Made by a program: the position numbers and the translations under genes. Positions 56,089 through 64,000 of a stretch of 64,000 nt of DNA are shown here, piece by piece. Every line of letters starts with the position of its first letter. The first letter of the stretch is position 1. Location: contig NZ_JAGINM010000007.1 of assembly GCF_017876095.1 (NCBI RefSeq), forward strand, positions 292,511 to 356,510, read 5' to 3'. The notes beneath the pieces were generated by a model. It saw only the letters and a program-made list of their open reading frames with translations. It was not told where the DNA came from and searched no databases. The stretch comes from Azospirillum agricola. Its GTDB lineage: Bacteria > Pseudomonadota > Alphaproteobacteria > Azospirillales > Azospirillaceae.

Positions 56089-57846
56089 ATGACGGACGAG
56101 GGGGTGATCGTCGCGCTGGCGGCGCTGGGCGTCGGCATGCTCCTCGGCGCTGTTTCGGGAGCCGCGCTGGGCTGGCGGCGGGGGCAGCGCCATGGACACC
56201 GTTCCACCGGCAGCGCGCTGCTCGAACGCGAGGCCGCCGTCCATCGCGGTATCATCGGCGAGCGGCTGGAGATGGCGCTGGAGGCGACCGGAGCGGCGGT
56301 TTGGGACGCCGATCTGGTGGCCGGCACCTGCTGGTGGTCGGACACCTTCCCCGCGATGCTCGGCTATGCCGATGTCCCGCCGATGCCCGCCGATTTCTGG
56401 GAACGGCGTCTGCACCCCGACGACCGCGAGCGGGTTCTCGCCCACATCGCCGCCCATCTCGGCGGCGAGACCAGCAGCTACGCCTACGAATACCGCATGC
56501 GGCACGAAAGCGGCGGCTGGATCTGGATCGCCGCCAAGGGCCGGGCCTTTCGTGACGGCGAGGCGCGCGCGGTCCGCTACGCCGGGATCATGAGCGACAT
56601 CACCGAATCGCGGCGGCAGAGCGAGCGCCTGCGCGCCAGCGAGGAGAGGCTGCTGAAGATCATGGAGGCGGCGCCCATCGGCCTGAACCTGACGACCCGC
56701 GATGGGCGCTGGCTGTTCTGCAATGCCCAGTCCGTTCATCTGCTGGGTCGCGACCGTGCCGAACTGATGCGGACGCCGATCCCGGATCTTTACGCCGACC
56801 CGTCCGACCGCGCGGCGCTGATCGCCCGATTCGACCGCGAGGGGCCGTTCCGTGACGCCGAGATCCGCTTCCGCCGGCCGGACGGTGCCGTGGTCTGGGT
56901 GCTGTCCTCCTGGAACATGATCGAGTTGGACGGCGAGTCGGCGCTGCTGACCTGGCTGTATGACATCACCGACCGCAAGACGGCGGAGGCTTCCTCGATT
57001 CGCGCGCGTGAGGATGCCGAGCGGGCGCTGACCGACCTGCGGGCCGCCCAGGAGAGTCTGATCCAGGCCGAGACGATGGCGTCGCTGGGCCAACTGGTCG
57101 CCGGTGTGGCGCATGAGATCAACACCCCGATCGGCATCGCCCTGACCGCCGCCAGCCACATCGGCGAGCAGGCGCAGATGCTGCGGGACCGCTTCACCTG
57201 CGGGACGCTGCGCCGATCCGATTTCACCGATTTCCTCGACGGGCTGGGCGAGAGCGCCCGGCTGATGATGGCGAACATCGACCGCGCCGCCTCGCTGGTC
57301 CAGAGCTTCAAGCAGGTGGCGGTCGACCAGTCTTCCGGCGACCGCCGGGTCTTCGACCTGCGCGGCTACATCGCGGAGATCCTGTTCTCGCTGCGTCCCC
57401 GGTTGAAGCGGACCCGGCTGACCGTGACGGTCGAGTGCACCGAGGATCTGATGATGGACAGCTTTCCCGGCGCGCTCGGTCAGGTTCTGACCAATCTGGT
57501 GATCAACGCCATCGTCCACGCCTATGGCGACGGCGGAACGGGAACGATCCGAATCGCCGGGCAGGCGGATGGCCCGGACCGGGTGCGGATCGACTTCATG
57601 GACGACGGCGCCGGAATCGAGCCGGAGCATCTGTCGAGGGTGTTCGACCCCTTCTTCACCACCAAGCGCGGGCAGGGCGGTTCGGGGCTCGGCCTGCACA
57701 TCGTGTTCAACACGGTCACCGGGCCGCTGGGGGGCACTGTGTCGGTGCGCTCCTGGCCGGGGCAGGGGACCCGCTTCACCCTGCTCCTGCCGCGCGAGGC
57801 GCCGGCCGCTCAGCCGCAGCCGGTGGTAGCGGCGGCCTCTCCCTGA
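56089..57846 (+). CDS. PAS-domain sensor histidine kinase
   Basis: 585 residues. One N-terminal membrane helix (about 5-30), PAS domain 1 with PAC (about 55-180), PAS domain 2 (about 185-305), coiled linker, then kinase core with GQLVAGVAHEINTPIGIAL (His342) and ATPase motifs NAIVHAY, DDGAGI and GGSGLGLHIV. No receiver domain and no adjacent regulator, so its partner is unknown. ATG at 56089 has GAGGGG upstream. Confidence 0.93.
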   Translation: MTDEGVIVALAALGVGMLLGAVSGAALGWRRGQRHGHRSTGSALLEREAAVHRGIIGERLEMALEATGAAVWDADLVAGTCWWSDTFPAMLGYADVPPMPADFWERRLHPDDRERVLAHIAAHLGGETSSYAYEYRMRHESGGWIWIAAKGRAFRDGEARAVRYAGIMSDITESRRQSERLRASEERLLKIMEAAPIGLNLTTRDGRWLFCNAQSVHLLGRDRAELMRTPIPDLYADPSDRAALIARFDREGPFRDAEIRFRRPDGAVVWVLSSWNMIELDGESALLTWLYDITDRKTAEASSIRAREDAERALTDLRAAQESLIQAETMASLGQLVAGVAHEINTPIGIALTAASHIGEQAQMLRDRFTCGTLRRSDFTDFLDGLGESARLMMANIDRAASLVQSFKQVAVDQSSGDRRVFDLRGYIAEILFSLRPRLKRTRLTVTVECTEDLMMDSFPGALGQVLTNLVINAIVHAYGDGGTGTIRIAGQADGPDRVRIDFMDDGAGIEPEHLSRVFDPFFTTKRGQGGSGLGLHIVFNTVTGPLGGTVSVRSWPGQGTRFTLLLPREAPAAQPQPVVAAASP

Positions 57847-57881
57847 CCTTCGGGCCTGCCGAGGTGGATCATCGGCCGCCG

Positions 57882-57897
57882 GTCCGGAGCGCCGGAC
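57882..57897. terminator. Small hairpin between convergent genes
   Basis: GTCCGG/CCGGAC around AGCG, between the kinase stop and the stop of the small leftward gene; no T run. Confidence 0.35.
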
Positions 57898-57900
57898 GGG

Positions 57901-58137
57901 TCAGGCGGCGTGCAGTTCATGCAGTTGCAGGTGTTTGGGCCGACGGCCGCGGCGCTTGGGCGCGGCCAGGGCGGCGGCGCTTCCGTTCTCGCCCCGAAGT
58001 TCCGCGTTCAATTCCTGCACGCAACGCATCAGGAGTTCCTTTTCCCGCATGTCCTCGCGGTCGGTGACCTCCAGGCAACTCAACTTGATTTCGACGAGAT
58101 CGATCAGCGTTTCGGCGCACCGGCGTGACAGGGTCAT
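57901..58137 (-). CDS. Small unknown protein
   Basis: 78 residues: an N-terminal helical part with two cysteines (RCAETLIDLVEIKLSCLE) and MREKELLMRCVQELN, then a basic KRRGRRPKHLQLHELH tail that resembles an AT-hook-like DNA or RNA contact. Starts at ATG 58137 directly beside the AT-rich stretch, which probably carries its promoter. I do not recognise it. Confidence 0.6.
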   Translation of the reverse strand: MTLSRRCAETLIDLVEIKLSCLEVTDREDMREKELLMRCVQELNAELRGENGSAAALAAPKRRGRRPKHLQLHELHAA

Positions 58138-58194
58138 GGTGTCCTCCGCGGCAGGCGGGTGAGGCGGTTCACCCGAAGGGTTCGTTGCTCATGC

Positions 58195-58305
58195 TTCCAT
58201 TCTAGCCCGTGGAGATTAAAAAATGACTAAAATTTTATACAGATTTATCTCACTTTCTTGGCTGTTCTAATCTTTTGAATTTATGGTTTGTAAGCGTTGA
58301 CAAGG
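58195..58305. other. AT-rich intergenic stretch
   Basis: A patch of very low G+C for this genome (for example TTAAAAAATGACTAAAATTT near 58219), upstream of the leftward small gene and before the two tRNA genes. It most likely contains the promoters; no coding frame is seen. Confidence 0.6.
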
Positions 58306-58367
58306 GGCCGGTCGGGCCGCTAGAAACCCACCCACGCCAGCCGCACCGCAAGGATGCGGACCGGGTT

Positions 58368-58459
58368 GGAGGGGTGGCCGAGTGGCTGAAGGCAACGGTT
58401 TGCTAAACCGTCATACGGGTTAAACCGTATCGTGGGTTCGAATCCCATCCCCTCCGCCA
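58368..58459 (+). tRNA. tRNA-Ser(GCU)
   Basis: A complete class II tRNA with encoded CCA. Acceptor GGAGGGG/CCCCTCC, anticodon stem ACGGT/ACCGT with loop TTGCTAA (anticodon GCT), long variable arm (TACGGGTTAAACCGTA), T loop GGGTTCGAATCCC. Reads AGC/AGU codons. Confidence 0.98.
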
Positions 58460-58525
58460 CGACCAGGAAAGCTTCCTGGTCAAACCGTTCGGAACCAAGC
58501 CACAGGAATACTGCGGTTTGTTTGA

Positions 58526-58602
58526 CGGAGCGTAGCGCAGCCTGGTAGCGCATCAGACTGGGGGTCTGGGGGTCGCAGGTTCAAATCCTGTCGCTCCGAC
58601 CA
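58526..58602 (+). tRNA. tRNA-Pro(GGG)
   Basis: 77 bases with encoded CCA. Acceptor CGGAGCG/CGCTCCG, anticodon arm TCAGA/TCTGG with loop CTGGGGG (anticodon GGG), T loop GGTTCAAATCC. Its 3' half is the likely attachment site of the element that follows, and the integrase frame runs into it on the opposite strand. Confidence 0.98.
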
Positions 58603-59878
58603 GTTCCGGACGGATCGGAAAAGCCTTGGAACCCAACGGTTCCAGGGCTTTTTCTTTGCCCTGTTCCGGGGTGGATGGCGAGGCATCGGCGGTGGCTGTT
58701 TGCGACTCCTGTTTGCGAGTCCGTGGGGTTGCCGGGTTGGCGAACGCCTTCATCGGGATCGCCTCGACCGCGTTGCGGGCCGCTTCATCGGCCACCCGCA
58801 GGTATCGCTTGGTGGTCTCGTAACTCCGATGCCGGGCAAGCTGCTGGGTGACGGCCGCCGTCGCTACATGCGCCACGGCGGTCACGTAGCTCGCTTTGGT
58901 GTCGTGGAAGCGATACTGCAACCCCAGGGCCTTCATGGCGGTCTGCCAAGCCCGCTTCGGGTTCTTCACCGGCTGGCGCTTCCCCTTCTCCCCGCGCTGG
59001 TAGGTGAGAAGGTGCCGCTGCTTCCAGTCGCGCGCCTGGGTGACGAGTCGGATCAAGACCTCCATGGCTTCCGTGCCGGCCGTGACGAACTCGGCACGGT
59101 TGGCCTTCGTGGAACTGGCCTCCAGCCAGACACCGCGGTTCTGGAAATCGATTTGCTCGATCGTGAGGCTGAACACCTCGCCCTTCCGGAAGCCCATCAG
59201 GCGGGCCAGCACGACGCCGTCGGCAAGGTGCTGGGGAACCCGCTCGATGATTGCCCGGAGGTCGTCGTCGGAGACGGGGCGGGGCAGGTGTTCCGGCTCG
59301 GCCAGCCGGGGAACCTTGGGCAACTCGGCGAGGAGCGGGCGTCCGCCCGAGTCCTTCAACCCATGCGCCAAGCCCAGGGCTTCGCCGAGACAGATGAGGT
59401 AGCGGTTGATGGTCGAGTCCTTGCGCTTCCGGTTGCTGGGCCGGTACAGGTCCGCCGGATCCGCGTTGGGGTCCCGCTTCTTCGAGCCGCCGACATAGAT
59501 CATGACCGGTTGCTCGCGCGACCACGCCACGTATTCCCAGATGTGCTGTTCGGTGAGGTCCGACACCGGGGCATCGGCGCCGAACCACGTCAGCATCTCG
59601 CGAATGTAGGCCGCTTCGTTCGACCAGTTCTTCCCGCCACGCTTGCGCGTTGCGAAGGCGGCAAAGGTCTGGGCCAGCGTGCAGGCGCCGGGCGGAAGTG
59701 CCCGCGGCTGCTCCTTGGACGCCTCGACCTTCAGCGCCTCCTCGATGCGCTTCGCCTCGGTCTTGGTTTTCGCCGGCTCGCCGGACGCTGGATCGACGCA
59801 ATAGCCGGCATGCCGCTGGCCATTCCGGACGAAGTTGTACATCCAGCGTCCACGCGCCTTGTTCAGGTAAACGGTCAT
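58553..59878 (-). CDS. Tyrosine recombinase/integrase
   Basis: 441 residues: N-terminal arm and core-binding region (about 1-190), catalytic domain with the first Arg in ARLMGFRKGEVFSL, HDTKASYVTAVAH and a late R/Y pair (LARHRSYETTKRYLRVAD). The last ~16 residues (VGATGFEPATPRPPV) are read from the antisense strand of tRNA-Pro, so the stop lies inside the tRNA gene. Start ATG overlaps the stop of the HTH gene (ATGA). Integrates the element at tRNA-Pro. Confidence 0.95.
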   Translation of the reverse strand: MTVYLNKARGRWMYNFVRNGQRHAGYCVDPASGEPAKTKTEAKRIEEALKVEASKEQPRALPPGACTLAQTFAAFATRKRGGKNWSNEAAYIREMLTWFGADAPVSDLTEQHIWEYVAWSREQPVMIYVGGSKKRDPNADPADLYRPSNRKRKDSTINRYLICLGEALGLAHGLKDSGGRPLLAELPKVPRLAEPEHLPRPVSDDDLRAIIERVPQHLADGVVLARLMGFRKGEVFSLTIEQIDFQNRGVWLEASSTKANRAEFVTAGTEAMEVLIRLVTQARDWKQRHLLTYQRGEKGKRQPVKNPKRAWQTAMKALGLQYRFHDTKASYVTAVAHVATAAVTQQLARHRSYETTKRYLRVADEAARNAVEAIPMKAFANPATPRTRKQESQTATADASPSTPEQGKEKALEPLGSKAFPIRPELVGATGFEPATPRPPV

Positions 59879-60243
59879 CCTCGCCGCCGCGTTGTGGGTT
59901 TCGTCACCGCAGGCTGCGCCAGGACCCCCATTTCCCGCAAGGCGGCAAGGGCTTCCCGATGGGCTGCCGTCACCGGCGCCGGCTTGGCAGCCTTCGGCGC
60001 CGACCGCTTCGTCGCCGGCTGGATGATGCCGCGCTGCCGGTAAGCCTCGATCGAGGCCACGGAAATGCGCACGCCGCGCTTGCCGAGTCGGTGGCCTTCC
60101 AGTTCCCCCTCTCGGAGGAGCTGTCGGATGTGGCTCTCATCCGCGTCCAGCAGCGTGGCGGCGGTCGCCACGCGGACGGAGCGGTCCAGCCCATAAAGGC
60201 TCTCGCAAACCGCTGGATCGGCCGCTATGCGCAGTGTGGCCAC
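59875..60243 (-). CDS. Excisionase-like helix-turn-helix protein
   Basis: 122 residues with a MerR/Xis-type helix-turn-helix: SVRVATAATLLDADESHIRQ, then LLREGELEGHRLGKRGVRIS and AYRQRGII. The pattern of a helix pair followed by a basic wing matches excisionases. Basic proline-rich C-terminus. Coupled to the integrase by ATGA, as expected for a recombination-directionality factor. Confidence 0.82.
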   Translation of the reverse strand: MATLRIAADPAVCESLYGLDRSVRVATAATLLDADESHIRQLLREGELEGHRLGKRGVRISVASIEAYRQRGIIQPATKRSAPKAAKPAPVTAAHREALAALREMGVLAQPAVTKPTTRRRG

Positions 60244-60247
60244 CTCC

Positions 60248-60577
60248 TCACGCCCCCTCGGTCAGGCTGGCCTGATACGCGGCCTGAAGCGCGCCATCAT
60301 CGAACCGGCCCACGAACTCCAGGCCGACGTCCGGCAACATGGGCGGCGGCAGAAGGAGGCGGATCCGTGGCGGGCGGACAGCCAGTTCGATCCAGCCCTT
60401 TTCCTCCAGGCTGCGCAGCACTCTGCTGACGCCGCTTTTCCCAACCAACTCCAGCTCGCAGCCGATTTCCAGGTACGTCGGCTGCAGGCCCTGCACGTCG
60501 ACCAGTTCATGCAGGACCTGTAGCGCCTCCAACTGGCAGCGGGTAAGAGGGATGGGGCCGGTCCACGCTTGGGCCAT
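60248..60577 (-). CDS. LexA-type winged-helix DNA-binding protein
   Basis: 109 residues. TRCQLEALQVLHELVDVQG and SGVSRVLRSLEEKGWI are those of the LexA N-terminal winged helix, but the self-cleaving peptidase domain is absent. ATG at 60577. Four bases before the HTH gene; probable regulator of the element. Confidence 0.72.
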   Translation of the reverse strand: MAQAWTGPIPLTRCQLEALQVLHELVDVQGLQPTYLEIGCELELVGKSGVSRVLRSLEEKGWIELAVRPPRIRLLLPPPMLPDVGLEFVGRFDDGALQAAYQASLTEGA

Positions 60578-60587
60578 GACCAGCCCC

Positions 60588-60950
60588 TCAGTCCTGGCGG
60601 AGGATCGCGGCCGCAACGGCGTCGCGGTGGGCGCCGTGGGCGAAATCAAGCAGGCGCCAAGCGCCTTCGTCACCGGTCAGCTTGTCGGCAAGATTGCTGA
60701 AATCGAGCGCCGCCAGCAGGGCGTGCAAGACCACGCGCTCTCCGGTGGACAGCACGACGTTGAGCTGTTCGGCGACATCCCACAGCTCGCCGTCCATCTT
60801 GTCGTTGTGGGCCACCGCCAGCGACCGCAGGGCAGCCCAACCGGTGCAGTTGGCCAGCCGGTCGGAGGGGAGGCCAAGCCGGTGGAGCAGATCGCCGCCG
60901 GGACCGGCGAGGAAGTCGGCAAGGGTGAGGGTGACGGTGGGCTTCTTCAC
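60588..60950 (-). CDS. Unknown protein of the element
   Basis: 120 residues, mainly helical and acidic (LADFLAGPGGDLLHRLGLPS, then VVLHALLAALDFSNLAD). GTG start at 60950 overlaps the stop of the small gene upstream (GTGA), with AGGAG just before. No known domain. Confidence 0.65.
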   Translation of the reverse strand: MKKPTVTLTLADFLAGPGGDLLHRLGLPSDRLANCTGWAALRSLAVAHNDKMDGELWDVAEQLNVVLSTGERVVLHALLAALDFSNLADKLTGDEGAWRLLDFAHGAHRDAVAAAILRQD

Positions 60951-61126
60951 AGCAGCTCCTTTCGCGCCAACTCGGCGCACTCCCGATGCATGTGGGCGGT
61001 TTCAAGCAGGCGCTTGTGAAGCTTGGGCAGTGCCGTCCGCGCAGCCCTGCTTTCGGCGGCCCGCGCCTCCTCCAGGTTCCATTGGACGAGGCGGACAACG
61101 GCGCCGGCTTGCTCGACCTCGCCCAT
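60947..61126 (-). CDS. Small 59-residue protein of the element
   Basis: Begins MGEVEQAGAVVRLVQWNLEE and ends in ECAELARKELL. It is one long charged amphipathic helix. The ATG lies at 61126 next to the divergent control region, and the stop overlaps the next GTG. The coupling supports it as a real gene although it is very short. Confidence 0.6.
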   Translation of the reverse strand: MGEVEQAGAVVRLVQWNLEEARAAESRAARTALPKLHKRLLETAHMHRECAELARKELL

Positions 61127-61144
61127 GTCAGTTCCTCACCGCGC

Positions 61145-61191
61145 TGGCGGTGAAGCCGCGCCCGTGCGCCCGCAGGGAACGGCTTCACCGC
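61145..61191. promoter_or_regulatory. Inverted repeat in the divergent control region of the element
   Basis: A perfect 13-base repeat GGCGGTGAAGCCG (61145-61157) with its complement at 61179-61191, spaced by 21 bases, plus outer GC pairs. Placed between the two operons, it could be the operator of the LexA-like or HTH protein. Confidence 0.55.
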
Positions 61192-61335
61192 CGGCTGGCC
61201 CGACCGCCGCCGGGGATAGGACAGGTATGCGCCATGAGCACCGCAAGACCGCAGCCCGACACGCGCGACTCCGCGCGACGGCCCCGCGCGACCATCGCCC
61301 GAATCGGCCGACCGCTGGTGGGGGGAGGGCGCGCC

Positions 61336-62340
61336 ATGAGATGGGTTCGCCTCTACAACGAGACCACCATGGACCCGAAATGGCGGCTGGTCGCCGCCGA
61401 CAGCGGCCAGCCGGTGTTCGCCGTGCTGGCGGTCTGGGCCGCCATGCTGTGCCACGCCTCGGGCATCGAGCCGCGCGGCACGCTGCTGGGGTGGAGCGAC
61501 CGCCTGATCGGCGCGGCGCTCGATCTGCCGGCGGCGGCCGTCGCGGCGATCCGCGCCGCGATGCAGGGCGTCACGCTGGACGGCGACCGCCTCAGCGCCT
61601 GGGACAAGCGCCAGTTCAAGAGCGACCACAGCGGGGCCGAGCGGATGCGCGACCACCGCGCCCGCAAGACCGCCGCCGGGGAACCGGGGAAGGCCGCGTC
61701 GCCGGCCGTGACGTCACGCCCTCTGCGCGCGACAGACTCCAGAATCCAGATTACAGAAAGACAAGAATCCCCCCAAAGCCCCCCGCCGCCGGACGATCCG
61801 CCGCTCGACCGGTCGTCGCTGGCGGCGGATTTCGCCGAGTGGTACGGCCGCTACCCGCACCGGGTCGGCCGGCCCGCCGCCGAGCGGGCCTACCGCGCCG
61901 CCCGAAAGCGTGGAGCGACGCGGGAGGATCTGCTGGCCGGGGCGATCCGCTACCGCGAGCGGCTGGCCCATCCAGAGGCACCCCGGCCCTGCAACCCGGC
62001 GACCTGGCTGGCACAGGAGCGCTGGACGGACGAGCCCATGCCGCCGGTCCCCGATTCGCGGATCAAGGCCTGCGGACGTTCACCGGAGCCGGCGACGATG
62101 GGCGCGTACCCCCCGTCGAGGGCGGCCATCGAAGCCATCCTCGCGGAGCGCTGCCCCCGCCTGCACCCGATGCGAATCCGCGACTTCGCCCAGCAGCTCG
62201 ACCAGTGGTTCAGCCGGGGCCGCCTGGGCTGGAACAGCTTCTGGGGCGATCCGCCCGACAGCCCGGACTGCGAGATCCCAGCCACGGCCATCGCTGCCGT
62301 CCGCGCCCAGCTCGGCGCCAGCGTCGAGGGGAGGGCGTGA
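61336..62340 (+). CDS. Phage-type replication protein
   Basis: 334 residues. The N-terminal MRWVRLYNETTMDPKWRLVA module is typical of replication proteins in phages and prophages of alphaproteobacteria, followed by a winged-helix-like region, a disordered linker, and a C-terminal region (YPHRVGRPAAERAYRAARK; WNSFWGDPPDSP) seen in replisome organisers. ATG at 61336 follows GGGGGAGGG; a longer start at 61234 is possible. The name rests on pattern memory. Confidence 0.65.
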   Translation: MRWVRLYNETTMDPKWRLVAADSGQPVFAVLAVWAAMLCHASGIEPRGTLLGWSDRLIGAALDLPAAAVAAIRAAMQGVTLDGDRLSAWDKRQFKSDHSGAERMRDHRARKTAAGEPGKAASPAVTSRPLRATDSRIQITERQESPQSPPPPDDPPLDRSSLAADFAEWYGRYPHRVGRPAAERAYRAARKRGATREDLLAGAIRYRERLAHPEAPRPCNPATWLAQERWTDEPMPPVPDSRIKACGRSPEPATMGAYPPSRAAIEAILAERCPRLHPMRIRDFAQQLDQWFSRGRLGWNSFWGDPPDSPDCEIPATAIAAVRAQLGASVEGRA

Positions 62341-62528
62341 GCCACGCCCGTCCAGCCCGGCACCCTGTCACGCCGCTGGCGCGACCGGCAGCTTCGCCTG
62401 GACTGGGCGATCCGCCGCGTTCCGCGCGCCACCGGCCGGTGCAGCCCCAGCGTGAGGCGGACGCCCTCTATCGCGCCGTCCAGGCCCTGCGCGCGGCCGG
62501 CAATCAGGTCTATCGCTGCACCGGATAG
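62337..62528 (+). CDS. Small 63-residue protein of the element
   Basis: GTG start overlaps the stop of the replication-type gene (GTGA). The C-terminus ADALYRAVQALRAAGNQVYR looks like a real helical segment; the first 35 residues are Pro/Arg-rich. Function unknown. Confidence 0.5.
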   Translation: MSHARPARHPVTPLARPAASPGLGDPPRSARHRPVQPQREADALYRAVQALRAAGNQVYRCTG

Positions 62529-62599
62529 ACGAGCGTCTGTTGACCACGGCGGACCTGATCCGGCTGCGCCATGCCGATCCGCGTTGCCGACAGCCTTAA

Positions 62600-63902
62600 C
62601 AGGCTGCGGAAAAACGAACATATTCTGGCCTTTTCCACCGCTAAGGCTTGAAAATGGCGTTTGCGACGGCCGTTTTTATCAGAATGGAGCGCCTTTTCGC
62701 GCTCCAAGGCTCCCGGAACTGCCGTTCAGGCGGACTCCGGGCGTGATTATGCCGCCGCCAGCAGCTTGGGCAGGCGGATCAGGTTGTAGGCGGTGGCGGT
62801 CAGGGTGAACATCCAACCGACGTGGGCGGTGCCGCGATGGCGCGTTTTGCGCAAGCCGGCTCCCTTGATCCAGCCGAAGACCTCCTCGATCCGTTTGCGA
62901 ATTCTTAGGCTGACGGCGTAGCCGGGGTGATGGGTGGTCCGGCCATCGATCGCCGAACGGCGGTTGCTCGTGTTCTGCGCGACATGGGGGGGCCGCGCCC
63001 AACTCGCGCATGTTCGCCACGAAATCCTTGGTATCGTAAGCCTTGTCGGCGCCCACCGTGATGCGGTGGCGGCCGGGGATGGCCTCGACCATGGAAGAAA
63101 CCGCCGCTTCGCGTTCAGCCAGACCGGTGGCCGCGGTGAGCCGGACATCCACCACCAGGGCGTGGCGGTTCTCCATCAACGCATGGCCCATGAAGGCGAG
63201 CTTCGCCGGTTGCCCTTGCGGTACAGCCGGGCCTCGGGATCGCTGGTCGACGCATGGGTCTCGTTGGACCGCTTCTCACCATGGAAGTCGCGGTCGCCGT
63301 TGCGCCCCGGCCCCGGCGGCTCGCCGCTGCCGTCCTTGGGCCGGAAACTCTTCACCGAGGCCCAGGCTTCGATCAGCGTGCCGTCCACCGAGAAATGCTC
63401 GTCCGACAGCAGCGCCTTGACCTTCGGCTGGCCCAGCACGGTGGCCAGGAACTTGGCCGCCACATCGCCGGCCAGGAGGCGCTCGCGGTTCTTGGTGAAC
63501 ACGGTAACATCCCACACCGGGGCGTCCATCGACAAACCGACGAACCAGCGGAACAGCAGGTTGTAGTCGAGCTGCTCCATAAGCTGGCGTTCCGAGCGCA
63601 CCGAGTGGAAGGCCTGGAGCAGCAAAGCCCGCAGCAGCTTTTCCGGCGGGATCGACGGCCGCCCGATCTTGGAGTACAGCCCCTCGAATGCCGGCGACAT
63701 CACCTCCAGCGCCTCGTCCACGATGGCCCGGATCGCCCGCAACGGATGATCGGCCGGAACCCGAGCCTCGCAGCTCACGTAGCTGAACAGACTCTCGCTG
63801 CGTTCGTCCGAACCCCGCATCATCCCCTCACAGGCCGCGTTCTCAACGACCCAAGGGAATCACGACCGACCTGCCAGGAACAGCCCTTTTTCCGCGTCCT
63901 GC
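62600..63902 (-). mobile_element. IS5-type insertion sequence, 1303 bases
   Basis: Imperfect terminal inverted repeats: CAGGCTGCGGAAAAAC (62600-62615) and the complement of CAGGACGCGGAAAAAG at 63887-63902. It carries one leftward transposase. Flanks read TTAA on the left and CTAG on the right, both of the YTAR type favoured by IS5 elements but not identical, so no exact target duplication is visible. Confidence 0.75.
62747..63823 (-). pseudogene. IS5-family transposase with two frameshifts
   Basis: Three frames together give an about 358-residue DDE transposase: RPSIPPEKLLRALLLQAFHS, first Asp in HFSVDGTLIEAW, second in GADKAYDTKDF, Glu in EEVFGWIKGAGLRKT. Frame breaks lie near 63205-63212 and in a run of seven G at 62986-62992. 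One break could be programmed or a sequencing error; two make an inactive copy likely. Confidence 0.85.
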
Positions 63903-64000
63903 TAGCACTACTTTGGCAGTTCTACTCCCGCCGGTGCGGGACGAGCCAGCACCGACAGCAGGGACATCGGAGCGGCGCGCAGGTGAGGATCTGCGCGAGA

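Larger units (their letters stand above)
58553..64000. mobile_element. Integrative element at tRNA-Pro, left part
   Basis: Starts in the 3' half of tRNA-Pro(GGG) and continues past the window edge. It carries a tyrosine integrase facing the tRNA, an excisionase-like and a LexA-like DNA-binding protein, small coupled genes, and a divergent replication-type gene. The other attachment half was not found in the window. An IS lies inside. The layout is typical of a small prophage or phage-like island. Confidence 0.8.

Noticed and set aside
58320..58686. Short minus-strand frames with GMGFEPTIRFNPYD and SERQDLNLRPPDPQSD
   Set aside because: They are antisense translations of the two tRNA genes, a known annotation artefact.

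Overview
The base composition (about 70% G+C), the tight operons with ATGA, GTGA and TTGA start/stop overlaps, and the gene content point to an alphaproteobacterium close to Azospirillum (Rhodospirillales/Azospirillales). The supporting genes are cckA next to a flagellar cluster, a direct-repeat SOS box before recA, class I PHB synthase with secreted PHB depolymerases, and a TPP riboswitch. The genus is inferred from protein character, not from an rRNA gene; no rRNA lies in the window.

Bases 1-15400 form a motility and cell-cycle block. A TPR protein that enters from the left edge, a FAS1 protein and kup come first. A leftward flagellar operon (FlhB-C-like protein, an unknown, fliO, fliP) and a rightward one (flgB-flgC-fliE-fliQ-fliR-flhB) then diverge from one control region that holds a CtrA-like box. 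The rightward operon runs into cckA, the top kinase of the CtrA phosphorelay, and recA follows with its own LexA box. An isolated fliN lies near 52 kb.

Bases 15600-23100 hold a voltage-gated potassium channel with a zinc-ribbon tail, then a nucleoside uptake and salvage operon (two ABC permeases, cdd, purine nucleoside phosphorylase, deoC, deoA), then a DMT-family exporter.

Bases 23085-27940 are the most interesting part. A TPP riboswitch leads straight into a complete ABC transporter of the branched-chain-amino-acid (HAAT/LIV) family: binding protein, LivH-type permease, a fused LivM-LivG protein and LivF. Regulation by thiamine pyrophosphate argues that this importer takes up thiamine, a precursor or a breakdown product, not leucine.

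Bases 28000-58140 are mainly chromosomal housekeeping and storage genes: a ClC protein lacking the proton glutamate, PPK2, a double GH13-GlgE protein, an AraC regulator divergent from an HSL-type hydrolase, phaC, a type I secretion ABC/HlyD pair, a peroxiredoxin, two tandem PHB depolymerases, eno, murJ, a rhodanese, diaminopropionate ammonia-lyase, gatB and a PAS histidine kinase. A dispersed palindrome (CCCTCTCC...GGAGAGGG) recurs in intergenic gaps, and several copies act as terminators.

From 58368 come tRNA-Ser(GCU) and tRNA-Pro(GGG). The 3' end of tRNA-Pro is the attachment site of an integrative element that runs past the right edge. It carries an integrase, small DNA-binding proteins, tiny coupled genes and a replication-type protein, and has been hit by an IS5-type insertion sequence whose transposase carries two frameshifts.
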